This document shows positions 35,336 to 44,772 of a stretch of 64,000 nucleotides of DNA, in pieces; positions within the stretch are counted from its first letter, which is position 1; each line of letters opens with the position of its first letter. Below the pieces are notes generated by a model that saw only the letters and a program-made list of their open reading frames with translations, searched no databases and was not told the DNA's origin. Source of the DNA: Collinsella sp. zg1085 (lineage in GTDB: Bacteria > Actinomycetota > Coriobacteriia > Coriobacteriales > Coriobacteriaceae); assembly GCF_018889955.1 (NCBI RefSeq), contig NZ_CP076545.1, forward strand, positions 1,426,001 through 1,490,000, written 5' to 3'. The translations under genes were made by a program, and so were the position numbers.

Positions 35336-36193
35336 TCAAAATAAATTAGTAGTATGAATTGCGTGCTCCGTATCCAACGGAGCAGTTGATGTTTTGGGGA
35401 CATCGATTGTCTGAGACTGTGAACGGCGTTCCCAAGGCATAGCCATATAGCGCAGCACATCAACAAGTTTCATGAGCGCCAAGCTTAAAACCGAGATAAC
35501 AACTATTACGGCAAACATCTTGTCAAACGCATAGGCTTTGCGAACCCGCGTCATGTACACGCCAAGACCCGAAAATCCGCCCAGCCACTCAGCAATAACA
35601 GCACCAACAAGGGCGTATGCCGCTGATATTTTGAGCCCAGCAAAAAACTGAGGCAGGGCTGCAGGAACCTTAACGTGTATAAAAATATCCCACGTTGTTG
35701 CCCCCATAGATCGCATCAGGTCAATTTGGTCAGCATCGACTGAGCGCATGCCACTCAAGGTGCCTACCGTAATAGGGAAAAAGGTTGTCAGGATAACCAG
35801 CACCACCTTGGGAAGCATGTCGTATCCAAACCAGAGCACCAAAAGCGGCGCCACTGCCACCGCAGGAACTGTTTGCGAAATAACAATAAGCGGATACAGC
35901 GCTCGATACACCATGTCAAAACGATCCATGACACACGCTGCTAACACACCTATAACTAAACCTGCTACAAGGCCTATTCCTGCCTCAATAAGCGTCGTAG
36001 CAAGATGGCTCATCAGCAAAGGAGCGTCCTTTGCTAGCGCCTCAAAAATAGCCAACGGACTTGGCAGCAAAAAGGCCGGAACAAAACCTGCTATGCAAAT
36101 AAGCTGCCATACCAAAACAAGCACGGCAAGAGTACTTGGAGCAACAAAGCGCGAAAGGTAATAGCTGCGCTGCTTGTTGTGCATGTTGCGCAT
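35336..36193 (-). CDS. thiX: Thiamine-precursor ABC transporter permease
   Basis: A 285-residue BPD_transp_1 permease with six hydrophobic segments. The EAA loop reads MRSMGATTWDIFIHVKVPAALP, typical of the SsuC/ThiX group. It starts 7 bases after the thiamine-binding protein gene stop. ATG 36193 and ATG 36184 are both possible starts. It forms the membrane channel for ThiY and ThiZ. Confidence 0.88.
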   Translation of the reverse strand: MRNMHNKQRSYYLSRFVAPSTLAVLVLVWQLICIAGFVPAFLLPSPLAIFEALAKDAPLLMSHLATTLIEAGIGLVAGLVIGVLAACVMDRFDMVYRALYPLIVISQTVPAVAVAPLLVLWFGYDMLPKVVLVILTTFFPITVGTLSGMRSVDADQIDLMRSMGATTWDIFIHVKVPAALPQFFAGLKISAAYALVGAVIAEWLGGFSGLGVYMTRVRKAYAFDKMFAVIVVISVLSLALMKLVDVLRYMAMPWERRSQSQTIDVPKTSTAPLDTEHAIHTTNLF

Positions 36194-36200
36194 AGAGTAT

Positions 36201-36509
36201 CTATTTCGCGTTTACGTGATATGGTGCAATCTTTTCTTCGGTGCTCAGCACACCATCTCTAGGCGAGAAGAAAATTTTGACATACGCAGCAACTTCAGGC
36301 GCACCTGCAGCAATCACCCGTCGATTAACCTCGGCAACTACCTCCATGCAATGCGTATAGTCACCTTCAATGGTTGTCTCAAACGGCCCAACATAAGCAT
36401 CAGGAAATTCTTGCTTGATGTAGGCAATAGCCTCATCCACCATACGCACTATGGCATCGGTTTGTTCAACCCTCATAGGTAGAACTTGAATCGCAACACT
36501 TGCTTCCAT
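36201..36509 (-). CDS. Thiamine-binding protein, MTH1187/YqgV family
   Basis: A 102-residue cytosolic protein of the DUF77 family, with SVAIQVLPMRVEQ at the start and GPFETTIEGDYTHCMEVV in the middle. Relatives bind thiamine or its pyrimidine part and form ferredoxin-like dimers. A GAAGGAGG box precedes the ATG. It is the first gene under the TPP riboswitch, with the ABC transporter genes behind it. Confidence 0.85.
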   Translation of the reverse strand: MEASVAIQVLPMRVEQTDAIVRMVDEAIAYIKQEFPDAYVGPFETTIEGDYTHCMEVVAEVNRRVIAAGAPEVAAYVKIFFSPRDGVLSTEEKIAPYHVNAK

Positions 36510-36574
36510 AATCCTCCTTCTGGAGCCAGCTTGGCCCCGAACTCGTAGGGGTCCCTGGCATATGCGAGGATGAA

Positions 36575-36661
36575 GCGTCCCTACGCCGGCATTACCCGGA
36601 TCAGGTTTTGGGTCGAAGACAACAGCCTTCCTCTCAGCCGGGTTTCACCCAGCTCCCCACG
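36575..36661 (-). ncRNA. TPP riboswitch
   Basis: The minus strand shows the full THI box: GGGGAGC at the start, TGAAAC, CTGAGAGGAAG, GACCC, then CTGATCCGGGTAATGCCGGC and GTAGGGA. A hairpin with GACCCC/GGGGCC at about 36535-36563 lies between the aptamer and the AGGAGG ribosome site and is the probable expression platform, likely controlling translation start. It governs the thiamine-binding protein gene and thiXYZ. Confidence 0.96.
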
Positions 36662-36690
36662 TGCAGGTTGAGTATAGCACGCATTGAGCA

Positions 36691-36725
36691 TCAGGGCTGC
36701 TATGTACAACACACAACAGCCCTGA
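36691..36725. terminator. Hairpin between the TPP riboswitch and aspS
   Basis: A perfect 9-bp stem, TCAGGGCTG with CAGCCCTGA, 17-base loop. No clear T run follows on the minus strand, so termination of upstream aspS transcription is only probable. Confidence 0.5.
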
Positions 36726-36822
36726 CACATTCAAATATTTTGAAGCATTGCAGTCACACGATAAACGCGTACTACTAAACGCATATCATGAACGTGAACT
36801 TGTCACCTCTTACATACATGCC

Positions 36823-38595
36823 TTATTCGAGACGCAGACCAACTTCTTTAAGCTGGCGCGACGATACCTTACTTGGTGCATTGCTCATTAAATCTGAACC
36901 TGAACTTGTCTTTGGAAAGGCCATAACTTCACGGATTGAATCAGCCCCCGCCAACAGCATGCACACGCGGTCAAGACCAAGGGCAAAGCCGCCCATAGGA
37001 GGAGCGCCAAACTCCAGCGCATCGAGCATGAAGCCAAACTGCTCACGCGCAGACTCCATGGTAAAGCCCAACTTCTCAAGAATCTTTGCCTGCAGTTGAG
37101 CATCATGGATACGCATGCCGCCACCGCCTGCCTCATAGCCGTCCATCACAAAGTCATAGGTACGTGAACCAACACTGAGCGGTTCGATATCCAAGCGTTC
37201 AATATCGTCTTCAATTGGCTGCGTAAAGGGCTGATGCTCTGCAGCATACGCCTGACGGTCTTCGTCCCAATGAAACAACGGGAAGTTTACTACCCACAAG
37301 AAATCATGGCCGTCACGTTCAATTTCAAGCGCATCTGCCAGATGTGTACGCATACCACCTAAAATCTCGCAACTTTCAAGACGCGGGCCAGCGGCAAAGA
37401 GCACCAAGTCACCCGGCTCAATCTGTGACCGCTCACGAAGCGCTGCCATTTCTTCATCGCTAAAGAACTTTACGATAGGGCTATTGATACTGCCGTCTTC
37501 ACGGAATGCAATCCATGCAAGACCCTTTGCGCCTAAATCTTTTGCAACCGGCTCAAGCTTATCAATGCGCGCTCGTGCCCAAGTTCCTGCTCCCTTTGCA
37601 TTGATGCACTTAACAACTGAGCCTTGTGTAGACGCAGCACCTGCAAACACCTTAAACGATGAATGTTCAAACACATCGGTCACATCAACAAGCTTCATGC
37701 CATAGCGCGTATCGGGTTTATCAGAGCCATAGGTTTCCATGGCATCCCAGTAATCCATCCGACGAAGCGGTAAAGGCATATCCACACCCAAAGCAGCAAA
37801 TGCATCATGTAGCACTGCCTCAAGAGCTCCCATAACATCGTCTTGTTCTACAAAACTCATCTCAATATCAACCTGAGTAAATTCAGGCTGACGATCAGCA
37901 CGCAAATCCTCATCACGAAAGCACTTAGCAACCTGATAGTAGCGCTCAATGCCACCAACCATAAGCAGCTGCTTTAAGAGCTGCGGGCTTTGAGGAAGTG
38001 CATAGAGGTGCCCCGGTTGAATGCGGCTGGGCACCAAAAAGTCACGAGCTCCCTCGGGAGTTGACTTAAAGAGCGATGGCGTCTCAACTTCCATAAACGC
38101 ACGGCGATGCAGAGCTTCGCGTATAGCAAAGGTGAAATCAGAGCGAAGCTTGAGATTTGCCATCATCTTAGGACGACGAATATCCAGATAACGATAGGTT
38201 AAACGAATATCTTCACCGGCTTCGATATGGTCTTCAATCTGAAACGGAGGAGTTTTTGAGCGGTTTAAGATAGTAATTGCTGAGACTAAAACCTCGATGT
38301 TACCTGTTGCTAGCTTTGCATTCTCCATGCCCTGTGGACGCTCACGAACTACGCCAACCACCTTAATAGGCCACTCAGACCTGATTGTCTCGGCACTATG
38401 AAATGCCTCTCCACCTGAGTGGTCAGGGTCAAAAGAAATCTGCGTAACGCCTGCGCGGTCGCGCAAATCAACAAAGATAAGACCACCGTGGTCGCGACGA
38501 CGCCAAACCCAACCGGTGAGTGTTACCTCAGTGCCAATATGTTCGCGACGCAGTTCACCACAGGTGTGCGTGTGCATAGACAGAGTTTTGTGCAT
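36823..38595 (-). CDS. aspS: Aspartyl-tRNA synthetase
   Basis: Charges tRNA-Asp (possibly also tRNA-Asn). A 590-residue bacterial-type class II enzyme: N-terminal OB fold with LTGWVWRRRDHGGLIFVDLRDR, motif 2 CFRDEDLRADRQPEFTQVD, an inserted GAD domain in the middle (about residues 300-400), and motif 3 GGFALGLDRVCMLL near the end. ATG 38595 has GGGAG 5 bases upstream. The length is usual for the family. Confidence 0.97.
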   Translation of the reverse strand: MHKTLSMHTHTCGELRREHIGTEVTLTGWVWRRRDHGGLIFVDLRDRAGVTQISFDPDHSGGEAFHSAETIRSEWPIKVVGVVRERPQGMENAKLATGNIEVLVSAITILNRSKTPPFQIEDHIEAGEDIRLTYRYLDIRRPKMMANLKLRSDFTFAIREALHRRAFMEVETPSLFKSTPEGARDFLVPSRIQPGHLYALPQSPQLLKQLLMVGGIERYYQVAKCFRDEDLRADRQPEFTQVDIEMSFVEQDDVMGALEAVLHDAFAALGVDMPLPLRRMDYWDAMETYGSDKPDTRYGMKLVDVTDVFEHSSFKVFAGAASTQGSVVKCINAKGAGTWARARIDKLEPVAKDLGAKGLAWIAFREDGSINSPIVKFFSDEEMAALRERSQIEPGDLVLFAAGPRLESCEILGGMRTHLADALEIERDGHDFLWVVNFPLFHWDEDRQAYAAEHQPFTQPIEDDIERLDIEPLSVGSRTYDFVMDGYEAGGGGMRIHDAQLQAKILEKLGFTMESAREQFGFMLDALEFGAPPMGGFALGLDRVCMLLAGADSIREVMAFPKTSSGSDLMSNAPSKVSSRQLKEVGLRLE

Positions 38596-38788
38596 ATATG
38601 CTCCCAAGGTCCGTGTTGCCCCGTGTCGGTGCGGACAACCTCAATACAGACTGCGCAGCTGCGTAGACAGCGTAGTTGCGCGCATGGTCAACCATCATAC
38701 TCTCCTCACACGCAGAACAACACCACTACCTCACACATCCCAGAATTTGTAATCATTTAGGAATAAACCACGTCCACGTCGTGCCCTC

Positions 38789-41700
38789 CTATATACACGC
38801 TGCCTGCAGTTGATCTGACATAATCTGCTCAAAGAGTTGTTTTGTTTCTGGCTCAGGCTCCCCTTTCATCTCTTTCTGTAAAAATCCTACATGAGCTGCA
38901 TATACGTCATATACTTCACGCCTTCTACCTACAGCTAAAAGCACCGTCATAATGCGTCGCAAGCAGTCCTCCCGTGTTGGCGATTGTTTGAGCGCTGCAT
39001 CAACCAACCAAGATGCAGAAGCCATGTCATCATCTTCCATAGCAGCATCAATTCCGCGAACTAGACAATCAAGGTATTTTGATTCGTATGCTCGGCGCAT
39101 ACGCTTAAAGTAGGCATCATGCGTAGTTGGGCAATAAAGCTTTCCAGCATATATTTCTTCAAGCAACAAGCATGCTTCAACAATATCTTGGGATGACCCA
39201 TGTGGCTTTGCTAGCAAAATATCTTTAGCCAAAAGGTCAAAGCGCAAAACATCTGAGAATACATACTCGGCATTAAGTCCAATACCGTCTCCTTGACCCA
39301 CAATATAGTCTGGACCGGTGCCGGTTTGCCCAAGCGCATGCTTGAGTGCTGAAGTTGCAGAATACAGAGCCTGTCGTGCACGAAGACGCGGGCTATCAGG
39401 CCAAAGCTGTTCAAGTAACACATCACGCGACACAAATGTACCTAGACTCAAAGCAAGCCGTGCAATCAAGTCACTTGAGCGCTTTCTGCGCATCGAGGAA
39501 TGTACAATAATGTGCCCATTTCGCTCAACGCGCAGACCCCCAAACAAGGCAATAACAAGCTGACCAATTTCTGCTTCATGCATGCTTACAAGCGCAGTTT
39601 TACCTGAACTAACATGCTTCATATCCTGTGAAGCAAACTCAGGATTAAGCTCATACAAAGGTCCAGTTGAAAGCGGAAGTAGCTGCCTTATTGAGCTAGA
39701 CCAATCTCCCATAAGCGCAAGTGGCAAGCGCAAAAGGGCAACATAGTTTTCGTTAAGCATAAGCTGCTTGTGCCGAGAATACCAAATAGACAAATCGGTA
39801 TCATATCGCGCGGCTGACAACTGCATGGCAGAAACCCATGCATCTATACCTGTTTCTACCTCACTTGCCACATCAAACAATCCCGCTTCTTCGCGCACCT
39901 TAACGCGCGACCCACCTATTAAGTGCGAGCACTGCTCAAGTAATTTCGCCCATGCCTCAACCCGTACATAACTGCCCTCTCCATGTTTAAGTACCTGCTG
40001 CCCGCGAAATTGTCCCGTTACATGCTGTCCCAAACTCAGAGCCTGCCACCCCTCGCACAACATAGCAGTTAATTGAGTAGCATGGTCTGCCTCACGCACT
40101 GAAATGATATTAAGGTCGCAAAATGCTCGCTCATCAACCACCGGCAAACCTTGCAATAGACGGGAAAGTGATGCAACAAAACGCAACTTTGCAGCCATCG
40201 GAATAAGTTTGTGCTTTTCAAGATGTGCAATCAAAAGTTTTAATTCATTCTCATGCAAAAGCCGCCGCTTTTGAAGAGGAAACCAAATTGCCTCAAGCTC
40301 CCGATTTACCAGCTCAAGCATCTGAATATAGTTAAAGTTATCACACAGGGCTTGAGCGATATGCTTACTCTCAAGCACTTCTCCTTGAAGCAAGTCCTCA
40401 AGCAGCGACCTACGACGCTTAATGGGCTGTTCCAGCTCCTGAATAAGACATCTAAAGCGCTGTGCCTCTTGTTTAAGACATCGTGATGGTATTTCCTCAG
40501 CTTGGCGCAGATATGCATCTGATAATTCAGGAAGACCCACCCCTATACACGTTGCATGAACCTCGTATAGTCCACGCAGTATGTTCCAGTCGTGAATGCT
40601 GATATTTTGCTCTATCTCTGACGCTCTCTTGTGCAATAAATGGCTTGCTGTACGTGCAGTTTTTAACTCTCCCATCACTAAACTTGCTCCATACAAAGCA
40701 GCAAGCACCCCAATATCTACCTGATGAACCTCAGCTACCTGGATTTGAGACAAAATCTTAAGCACAAAACTTGGACGCCCTGCCAGAGTACAGGCGGTTG
40801 GAAACTGTGCAATGAGCTCAAGCTTTTGCTCATGTGAAAACAGCGCTTCAACAAGTTCAAGTGCCGTGTCAACACGACCTGTCTTCATCTGAATACGCAC
40901 CGCTTTAGCAAGTAAATCAGGGTGCTTACGTGCAATAGTTCGGCGCAGGGTGCTCAGTTTTGTTCCCCTTCCTTTAAGACACGCAAAGCGCCGCTCCGCC
41001 ATATCAAACAAAAAGATGGGATATTCATGCTGCAAGCGAGATAGCTCGGTATGTTTTATTTTCAAGCCAACCAAATCTAAGTCTTGAAAATGGCTCGAAT
41101 CAACAAGCATCATAAGCCGAATAATGCGTCCCATACCCTGCTCATCATGAGCGGTTTCGTCCAAGATTGACTGATATAGTGCAATAATTTGCTCATCTAA
41201 ATAATCACCATCAGGAGCCGAAGAAGATACAGAACCCATGGCTGCAACTAAGCTGGGGATACCTTGAGTCATTCCGTACATATCAAGTGTTTTTGAAATG
41301 GTATAGGCCTTTGCCCAATCTCGGTACTCCGCTGGCTGTACCCGCACCATATGGGCTCTCAACTTATATGAATCACCAACTGCATTCACCATATGTCTAT
41401 GTGCGGGAGTGCAGGTAATGACGCTAGTGCAGTTTTGCTTTCTAAGCGCTCTCAGTACCCGCGCAAAGGCCTTAACCTCACACAAATCCAGAGGTGGCAG
41501 GTCATCAATAAACATAAATGAGTGAATAGACTCTGGTATTTGTGTCCGAATCTCTCGAATTCGTTTCACCAAATCTTGAATGCAAAACTTATTACCCGAT
41601 ACCAAGCTCACCATACCCTGCCCTGGCTCATTCTGTATGAGTGCGCTGCATTGCAAAAGCAAACTTGTTTTTCCAAAGCCTTTTGGCGCGCAGATAAAAG

Positions 41701-41866
41701 CAATACCAGCTGTTTTTGCCTCCGCAAGAAGTGTTCGCACCAAGCGCTCGCGCAACACCATCGAACCTGCCAGTTCAGGAACCGTCAGTTGGGCGAGAGG
41801 CTGAACGCGCTCGCGCTTTGTCACATGCTTTTGGGCTCGCTTTTTTGTTCCAGATTGACCGCTCAT
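38789..41866 (-). CDS. Large SARP/BTAD-type transcriptional regulator with P-loop ATPase domain
   Basis: A 1025-residue signal-transduction regulator. Near residues 60-67 is a Walker A (APKGFGKT) and around residue 120 a Walker-B-like FMFIDDLPP, giving a STAND-like NTPase. The long middle is helical with Leu/Ala-rich repeats (TPR-like). From about residue 780 comes a winged helix, RKRSSDLIARLALSLGTFVSRDVLLEQLWPD, as in OmpR/SARP proteins, then a bacterial transcriptional activation domain (YAGKLYCPTTHDAYFKRMRRAYE). The order NTPase, repeats, DNA-binding, BTAD differs from AfsR, where the DNA-binding part is N-terminal. ATG 41866 has GGGAGG upstream. No obvious target operon is adjacent. Confidence 0.82.
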   Translation of the reverse strand: MSGQSGTKKRAQKHVTKRERVQPLAQLTVPELAGSMVLRERLVRTLLAEAKTAGIAFICAPKGFGKTSLLLQCSALIQNEPGQGMVSLVSGNKFCIQDLVKRIREIRTQIPESIHSFMFIDDLPPLDLCEVKAFARVLRALRKQNCTSVITCTPAHRHMVNAVGDSYKLRAHMVRVQPAEYRDWAKAYTISKTLDMYGMTQGIPSLVAAMGSVSSSAPDGDYLDEQIIALYQSILDETAHDEQGMGRIIRLMMLVDSSHFQDLDLVGLKIKHTELSRLQHEYPIFLFDMAERRFACLKGRGTKLSTLRRTIARKHPDLLAKAVRIQMKTGRVDTALELVEALFSHEQKLELIAQFPTACTLAGRPSFVLKILSQIQVAEVHQVDIGVLAALYGASLVMGELKTARTASHLLHKRASEIEQNISIHDWNILRGLYEVHATCIGVGLPELSDAYLRQAEEIPSRCLKQEAQRFRCLIQELEQPIKRRRSLLEDLLQGEVLESKHIAQALCDNFNYIQMLELVNRELEAIWFPLQKRRLLHENELKLLIAHLEKHKLIPMAAKLRFVASLSRLLQGLPVVDERAFCDLNIISVREADHATQLTAMLCEGWQALSLGQHVTGQFRGQQVLKHGEGSYVRVEAWAKLLEQCSHLIGGSRVKVREEAGLFDVASEVETGIDAWVSAMQLSAARYDTDLSIWYSRHKQLMLNENYVALLRLPLALMGDWSSSIRQLLPLSTGPLYELNPEFASQDMKHVSSGKTALVSMHEAEIGQLVIALFGGLRVERNGHIIVHSSMRRKRSSDLIARLALSLGTFVSRDVLLEQLWPDSPRLRARQALYSATSALKHALGQTGTGPDYIVGQGDGIGLNAEYVFSDVLRFDLLAKDILLAKPHGSSQDIVEACLLLEEIYAGKLYCPTTHDAYFKRMRRAYESKYLDCLVRGIDAAMEDDDMASASWLVDAALKQSPTREDCLRRIMTVLLAVGRRREVYDVYAAHVGFLQKEMKGEPEPETKQLFEQIMSDQLQAACI

Positions 41867-42401
41867 TTCAACCTCCCTGTATACGGTGGGCAATCTACGC
41901 TACAGCACGCAGGAAGATAGAACTATAGAAAACAGATGAAAATAAGCGCTTAAACATGCATTTGACCAGATGTATTGTCTATGGAGACACATATCAACCG
42001 ATATATGCGCACGCGCTTAAACCTTATTTTCAGCAGGTAAAAGACCTGTCCTATCCCCTACATCTATTACTGTATACCGCTGGCCGAAAAATAGCTCCAC
42101 TGAACCGGATTGTAGGTTGATATATTCGCTCAATGGTTTATCAAAATAATCTTCATCCTGCTCAGGTATTATTAATATTCGCGGAGAAAAACGGCTAGTT
42201 TATTCGTATATACAACACCCTATTTGTGGAAAATACCCCCTGCCGGGTTATCCTTGCCACTACAACTCAGGCATTTTCATCGTATTATTCATATTCGCTT
42301 CACAATCTCAGTATCTTGTTCACCCAATTTAGGTTATTCACAAATATACTTTGGCGCCTACAATACTTTTCATTTGTAGGCATTTATATTCATGAGGAAA
42401 T
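41867..42401. promoter_or_regulatory. AT-rich intergenic region before the AbiEi-like gene
   Basis: No gene is supportable in these 535 bp. A near-identical 17-mer direct repeat (42166 and 42282), several other ATTCG words, an inverted ATATCAACC/GGTTGATAT pair (near 41993 and 42114) and a GCCTACAA/TTGTAGGC hairpin (42356-42381) are present. It holds the divergent promoters of the BTAD regulator and the AbiEi-like gene. Confidence 0.5.
42166..42298 (+). repeat. Direct repeats upstream of the AbiEi-like gene
   Basis: GTATTATTAATATTCGC at 42166-42182 and GTATTATTCATATTCGC at 42282-42298 match at 16 of 17 positions, 116 bp apart. They are possible binding sites for the AbiEi-like protein encoded downstream. 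Confidence 0.5.
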
Positions 42402-42944
42402 ATGGTTCTTTTGTATCAAGAAGCTATACAGCAATTTGGCAGCAAATACTTTGTCTATCAGGCGCTTAAACAGGGAGTTCTTCGGCGGCTCCAGCGAGGC
42501 TTGTATGTTACTAGTTCTAACGAAAACCCCATCATCGTGGCCATAAAACAATATCCACACGGGATTATCACTGGTCTTACGGCCTTGTACCTTCACGGCC
42601 TCATCAAGACCTCGTCTACCCCTGTTGAGCTTGCCATAAAACGAGGAACTACCCAAGTTCACACTGCAAACATCCAGCAACATATTCAGACAGAGCTCGC
42701 ATATGAAATTGGTAAAACCTATATACGAATTGAGGGCTATCCTGTGCCCATCTATAATCGCGAACGCATGGCACTTGAGCTTATGCGTCTTAAATCTAAG
42801 CTGCCCTACGACTCATACCGCGAAGCCATTCACAGCTTTAGAGACATCTCTCATCAGCTCAATTTTTATACTATTGAAGACTATGCCACGTATATACCGC
42901 GCGGAAACTGCTATCTAACCCGTCTGATTGAGGAAATCTTCTAG
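42402..42944 (+). CDS. AbiEi-like antitoxin/transcriptional regulator, solitary
   Basis: A 180-residue protein resembling the type IV antitoxin AbiEi. The N-terminal winged helix (YFVYQALKQGVLRRLQRGLYV) is followed by ITGLTALYLHGLIKTSSTPVELAIKRG and YPVPIYNRERMALELMRLKSKLPYDSYREAI, typical of that family. GAGGA lies before the ATG. Normally a nucleotidyltransferase toxin AbiEii follows; here the next gene is nagB on the other strand, so the toxin is absent in this window. It may be a relic or a regulator with its own role. The gene is somewhat AT-rich relative to neighbours. Confidence 0.75.
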   Translation: MVLLYQEAIQQFGSKYFVYQALKQGVLRRLQRGLYVTSSNENPIIVAIKQYPHGIITGLTALYLHGLIKTSSTPVELAIKRGTTQVHTANIQQHIQTELAYEIGKTYIRIEGYPVPIYNRERMALELMRLKSKLPYDSYREAIHSFRDISHQLNFYTIEDYATYIPRGNCYLTRLIEEIF

Positions 42945-43039
42945 CACGCCGCTTTCGGCTATGTCCGAGAAGCATATACGCAAGCCTCAGTTAAAACTGC
43001 GCACATATAAGTTTATGCGCAAACTCACACATAGCAAAA

Positions 43040-43083
43040 CGTGTTTGAAACAAGTCCTGGCCATTCAGGCTGTTTCAAACACG
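43040..43083. terminator. Strong hairpin between AbiEi-like gene and nagB
   Basis: CGTGTTTGAAAC pairs with GTTTCAAACACG (12 bp), an inner CCTG/CAGG stem lies above an asymmetric loop. It sits between two converging genes and probably ends transcription on both strands, though T runs are weak. Confidence 0.6.
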
Positions 43084-43168
43084 CATAAAAACACTAATCA
43101 CGCTGTTAAAAGCAGTCTAACAGCTGCCAAACTGCCTAAACAATACTAATTGTGGGTCAACCCTGACT

Positions 43169-43894
43169 TTAGAACAAAGACAGCGCATCCTCATCAGCAA
43201 CAACAATTGCATGCGGGTGCAGCTGCAAAATTGATGCGGGGCACGCGGGCGTTACCGGACCCTTACACATATCAAATACCGCCTGTGCCTTGTTAGAACC
43301 GCTGGCAATTACCAAAATACTCCGCGCCTGCATGATGGTTTGCACACCCATGGTATACGCCTGCCGTGGAACCTCATCAGGGCTGTTAAACAGCCTACTA
43401 TTTGCTTCAATAGTGCTCTCTGTTAAATCAACACAATGTGTGCCCTTAGAAAAGACGCTATCCGGCTCATTAAAGCCAATATGGCCATTATTTCCAATGC
43501 CCAACAACTGCAAATCAGGATAACCTGCCGCCTCAACCAGACGGTCATACTCTGCACACGCCGCTTCGGCATCGGGATTTGAGCCATCGGGTACATGCGT
43601 ATGTGCCGGTTTGATGTCAATAGAGCTAAAGAACTGCTCATTCATAAAATAGTGATAGCTTTGCGGTTCGTCGTGCTTAAGACCGCGATACTCATCAAGA
43701 TTGTAAGTACTTACCTCAGCAAAGCTCACATCCCCTTTTTGATGCCATGCAATAAGCTGCTGATAAGCTCCAATGGGCGTTGTTCCGGTGGCCAGACCAA
43801 GTACCGAATCAGGCTTCAAAATAACCTGAGCAGAAATAATATTGGCTGCTTTCCGGCTCATGTCGTCATAGTTTTTTGCATGAATAATACGCAT
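43169..43894 (-). CDS. nagB: Glucosamine-6-phosphate deaminase
   Basis: Converts glucosamine-6-phosphate to fructose-6-phosphate and ammonia. The 241-residue protein has LGLATGTTPIGAYQQLI (phosphate loop), TYNLDEYRGL and LLGIGNNGHIGFNEP (catalytic Asp and His), and TMGVQTIMQAR. ATG 43894 is chosen for GGAAGGG upstream; an in-frame extension of 39 codons has no family similarity. It lies apart from nagA (61323), which supplies its substrate. A 14-bp palindrome CTTGTTACAACAAG (44017-44030) is in its promoter region. Confidence 0.95.
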   Translation of the reverse strand: MRIIHAKNYDDMSRKAANIISAQVILKPDSVLGLATGTTPIGAYQQLIAWHQKGDVSFAEVSTYNLDEYRGLKHDEPQSYHYFMNEQFFSSIDIKPAHTHVPDGSNPDAEAACAEYDRLVEAAGYPDLQLLGIGNNGHIGFNEPDSVFSKGTHCVDLTESTIEANSRLFNSPDEVPRQAYTMGVQTIMQARSILVIASGSNKAQAVFDMCKGPVTPACPASILQLHPHAIVVADEDALSLF

Positions 43895-44185
43895 AGGTCT
43901 TCTACCCTTCCGCATCAGCGGCATACACCGCCTCAAACTGAGGCGCGGCCACCAGGGCGCAGACACGCGCGATTCACCTTGCTCCGTATGTCGGGGCCCC
44001 TGCCCGTCCATAGGGACTTGTTACAACAAGCATCTCTATTCTAGCTGTTATATTTCTTAATAAAAGCTGCCCATAAACCCAAGCGGATAAATGACATACC
44101 AAATTCAAGTAGAAACAGGCTACAGAGCGTAATATAACTTCAGCGCACCCAACTTCAATGCAAAAACTCTCATGCAGCCAAGCAG

Positions 44186-44683
44186 CTACTGTATACGACC
44201 CACCAGCAAATCATCAAGCTCATCAACATAATCCTGCGCCACCACACGAAGCCCTGAAAACTCAAGTGTATTGCGAATAAGCACCGGAACAATCGTATCG
44301 TAGCCCTCATATGCAATGGCTGGACCATCAAACTCAATGAGCACGTCACCGCGCGAAACCGTATCTCCTGGCTCAGCGTAAACCTTGAAGTGCTCGCCCT
44401 GCAAGCGAACCGTATCGAGACCCAAATGTATCAAAATGCTGAAATCATCTACCGTGCGCAAAGCTAGTGCGTGACCAGTAGGAAAAATGGCTTCAATTTT
44501 TGCATCGGCAGGAGCTACCACGCGAGAACCAGTAGGTCTAATGGCAACACCATCACCTAAAAGTCCTGCAGCAAAAGTTTCGTCATTAACCTCAGACAGT
44601 GGAATAACCTTGCCAGCTAACGGCGAGGATAACACTACCTCTCGAGGGCGCAGGCGAAATGTTCGCATAAATCCATCAAACAT
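44186..44683 (-). CDS. PTS EIIA component, glucose type (Crr-like)
   Basis: A stand-alone 165-residue EIIA-Glc domain. SSPLAGKVIPLSEVNDETFA is the usual opening, and the two active-site histidines are His71 (PTGHALAL) and His86 (ILIHLGLDTV). GGAGGA precedes ATG 44683. No EIICB-Glc/Nag gene is in this window, so it must serve a membrane partner encoded elsewhere, possibly an N-acetylglucosamine permease given nagB and glmM next to it. Confidence 0.9.
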   Translation of the reverse strand: MFDGFMRTFRLRPREVVLSSPLAGKVIPLSEVNDETFAAGLLGDGVAIRPTGSRVVAPADAKIEAIFPTGHALALRTVDDFSILIHLGLDTVRLQGEHFKVYAEPGDTVSRGDVLIEFDGPAIAYEGYDTIVPVLIRNTLEFSGLRVVAQDYVDELDDLLVGRIQ

Positions 44684-44772
44684 GAAGTCCTCCACCACGC
44701 GCTCTGCATCGCGTACATCTATCCTATCGCACATGCAAAGAATGTGCGATATTGTAACGTGAGAATATGCCC

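Noticed and set aside
38596-38788. T-box leader before aspS
   Set aside because: No T-box core word or specifier-stem pattern is visible on the minus strand; only GC-rich partial repeats around CTACGC are present.
43895-44011. Extended start of nagB
   Set aside because: The extra 39 codons have no similarity to NagB; GGAAGGG marks the ATG at 43894.
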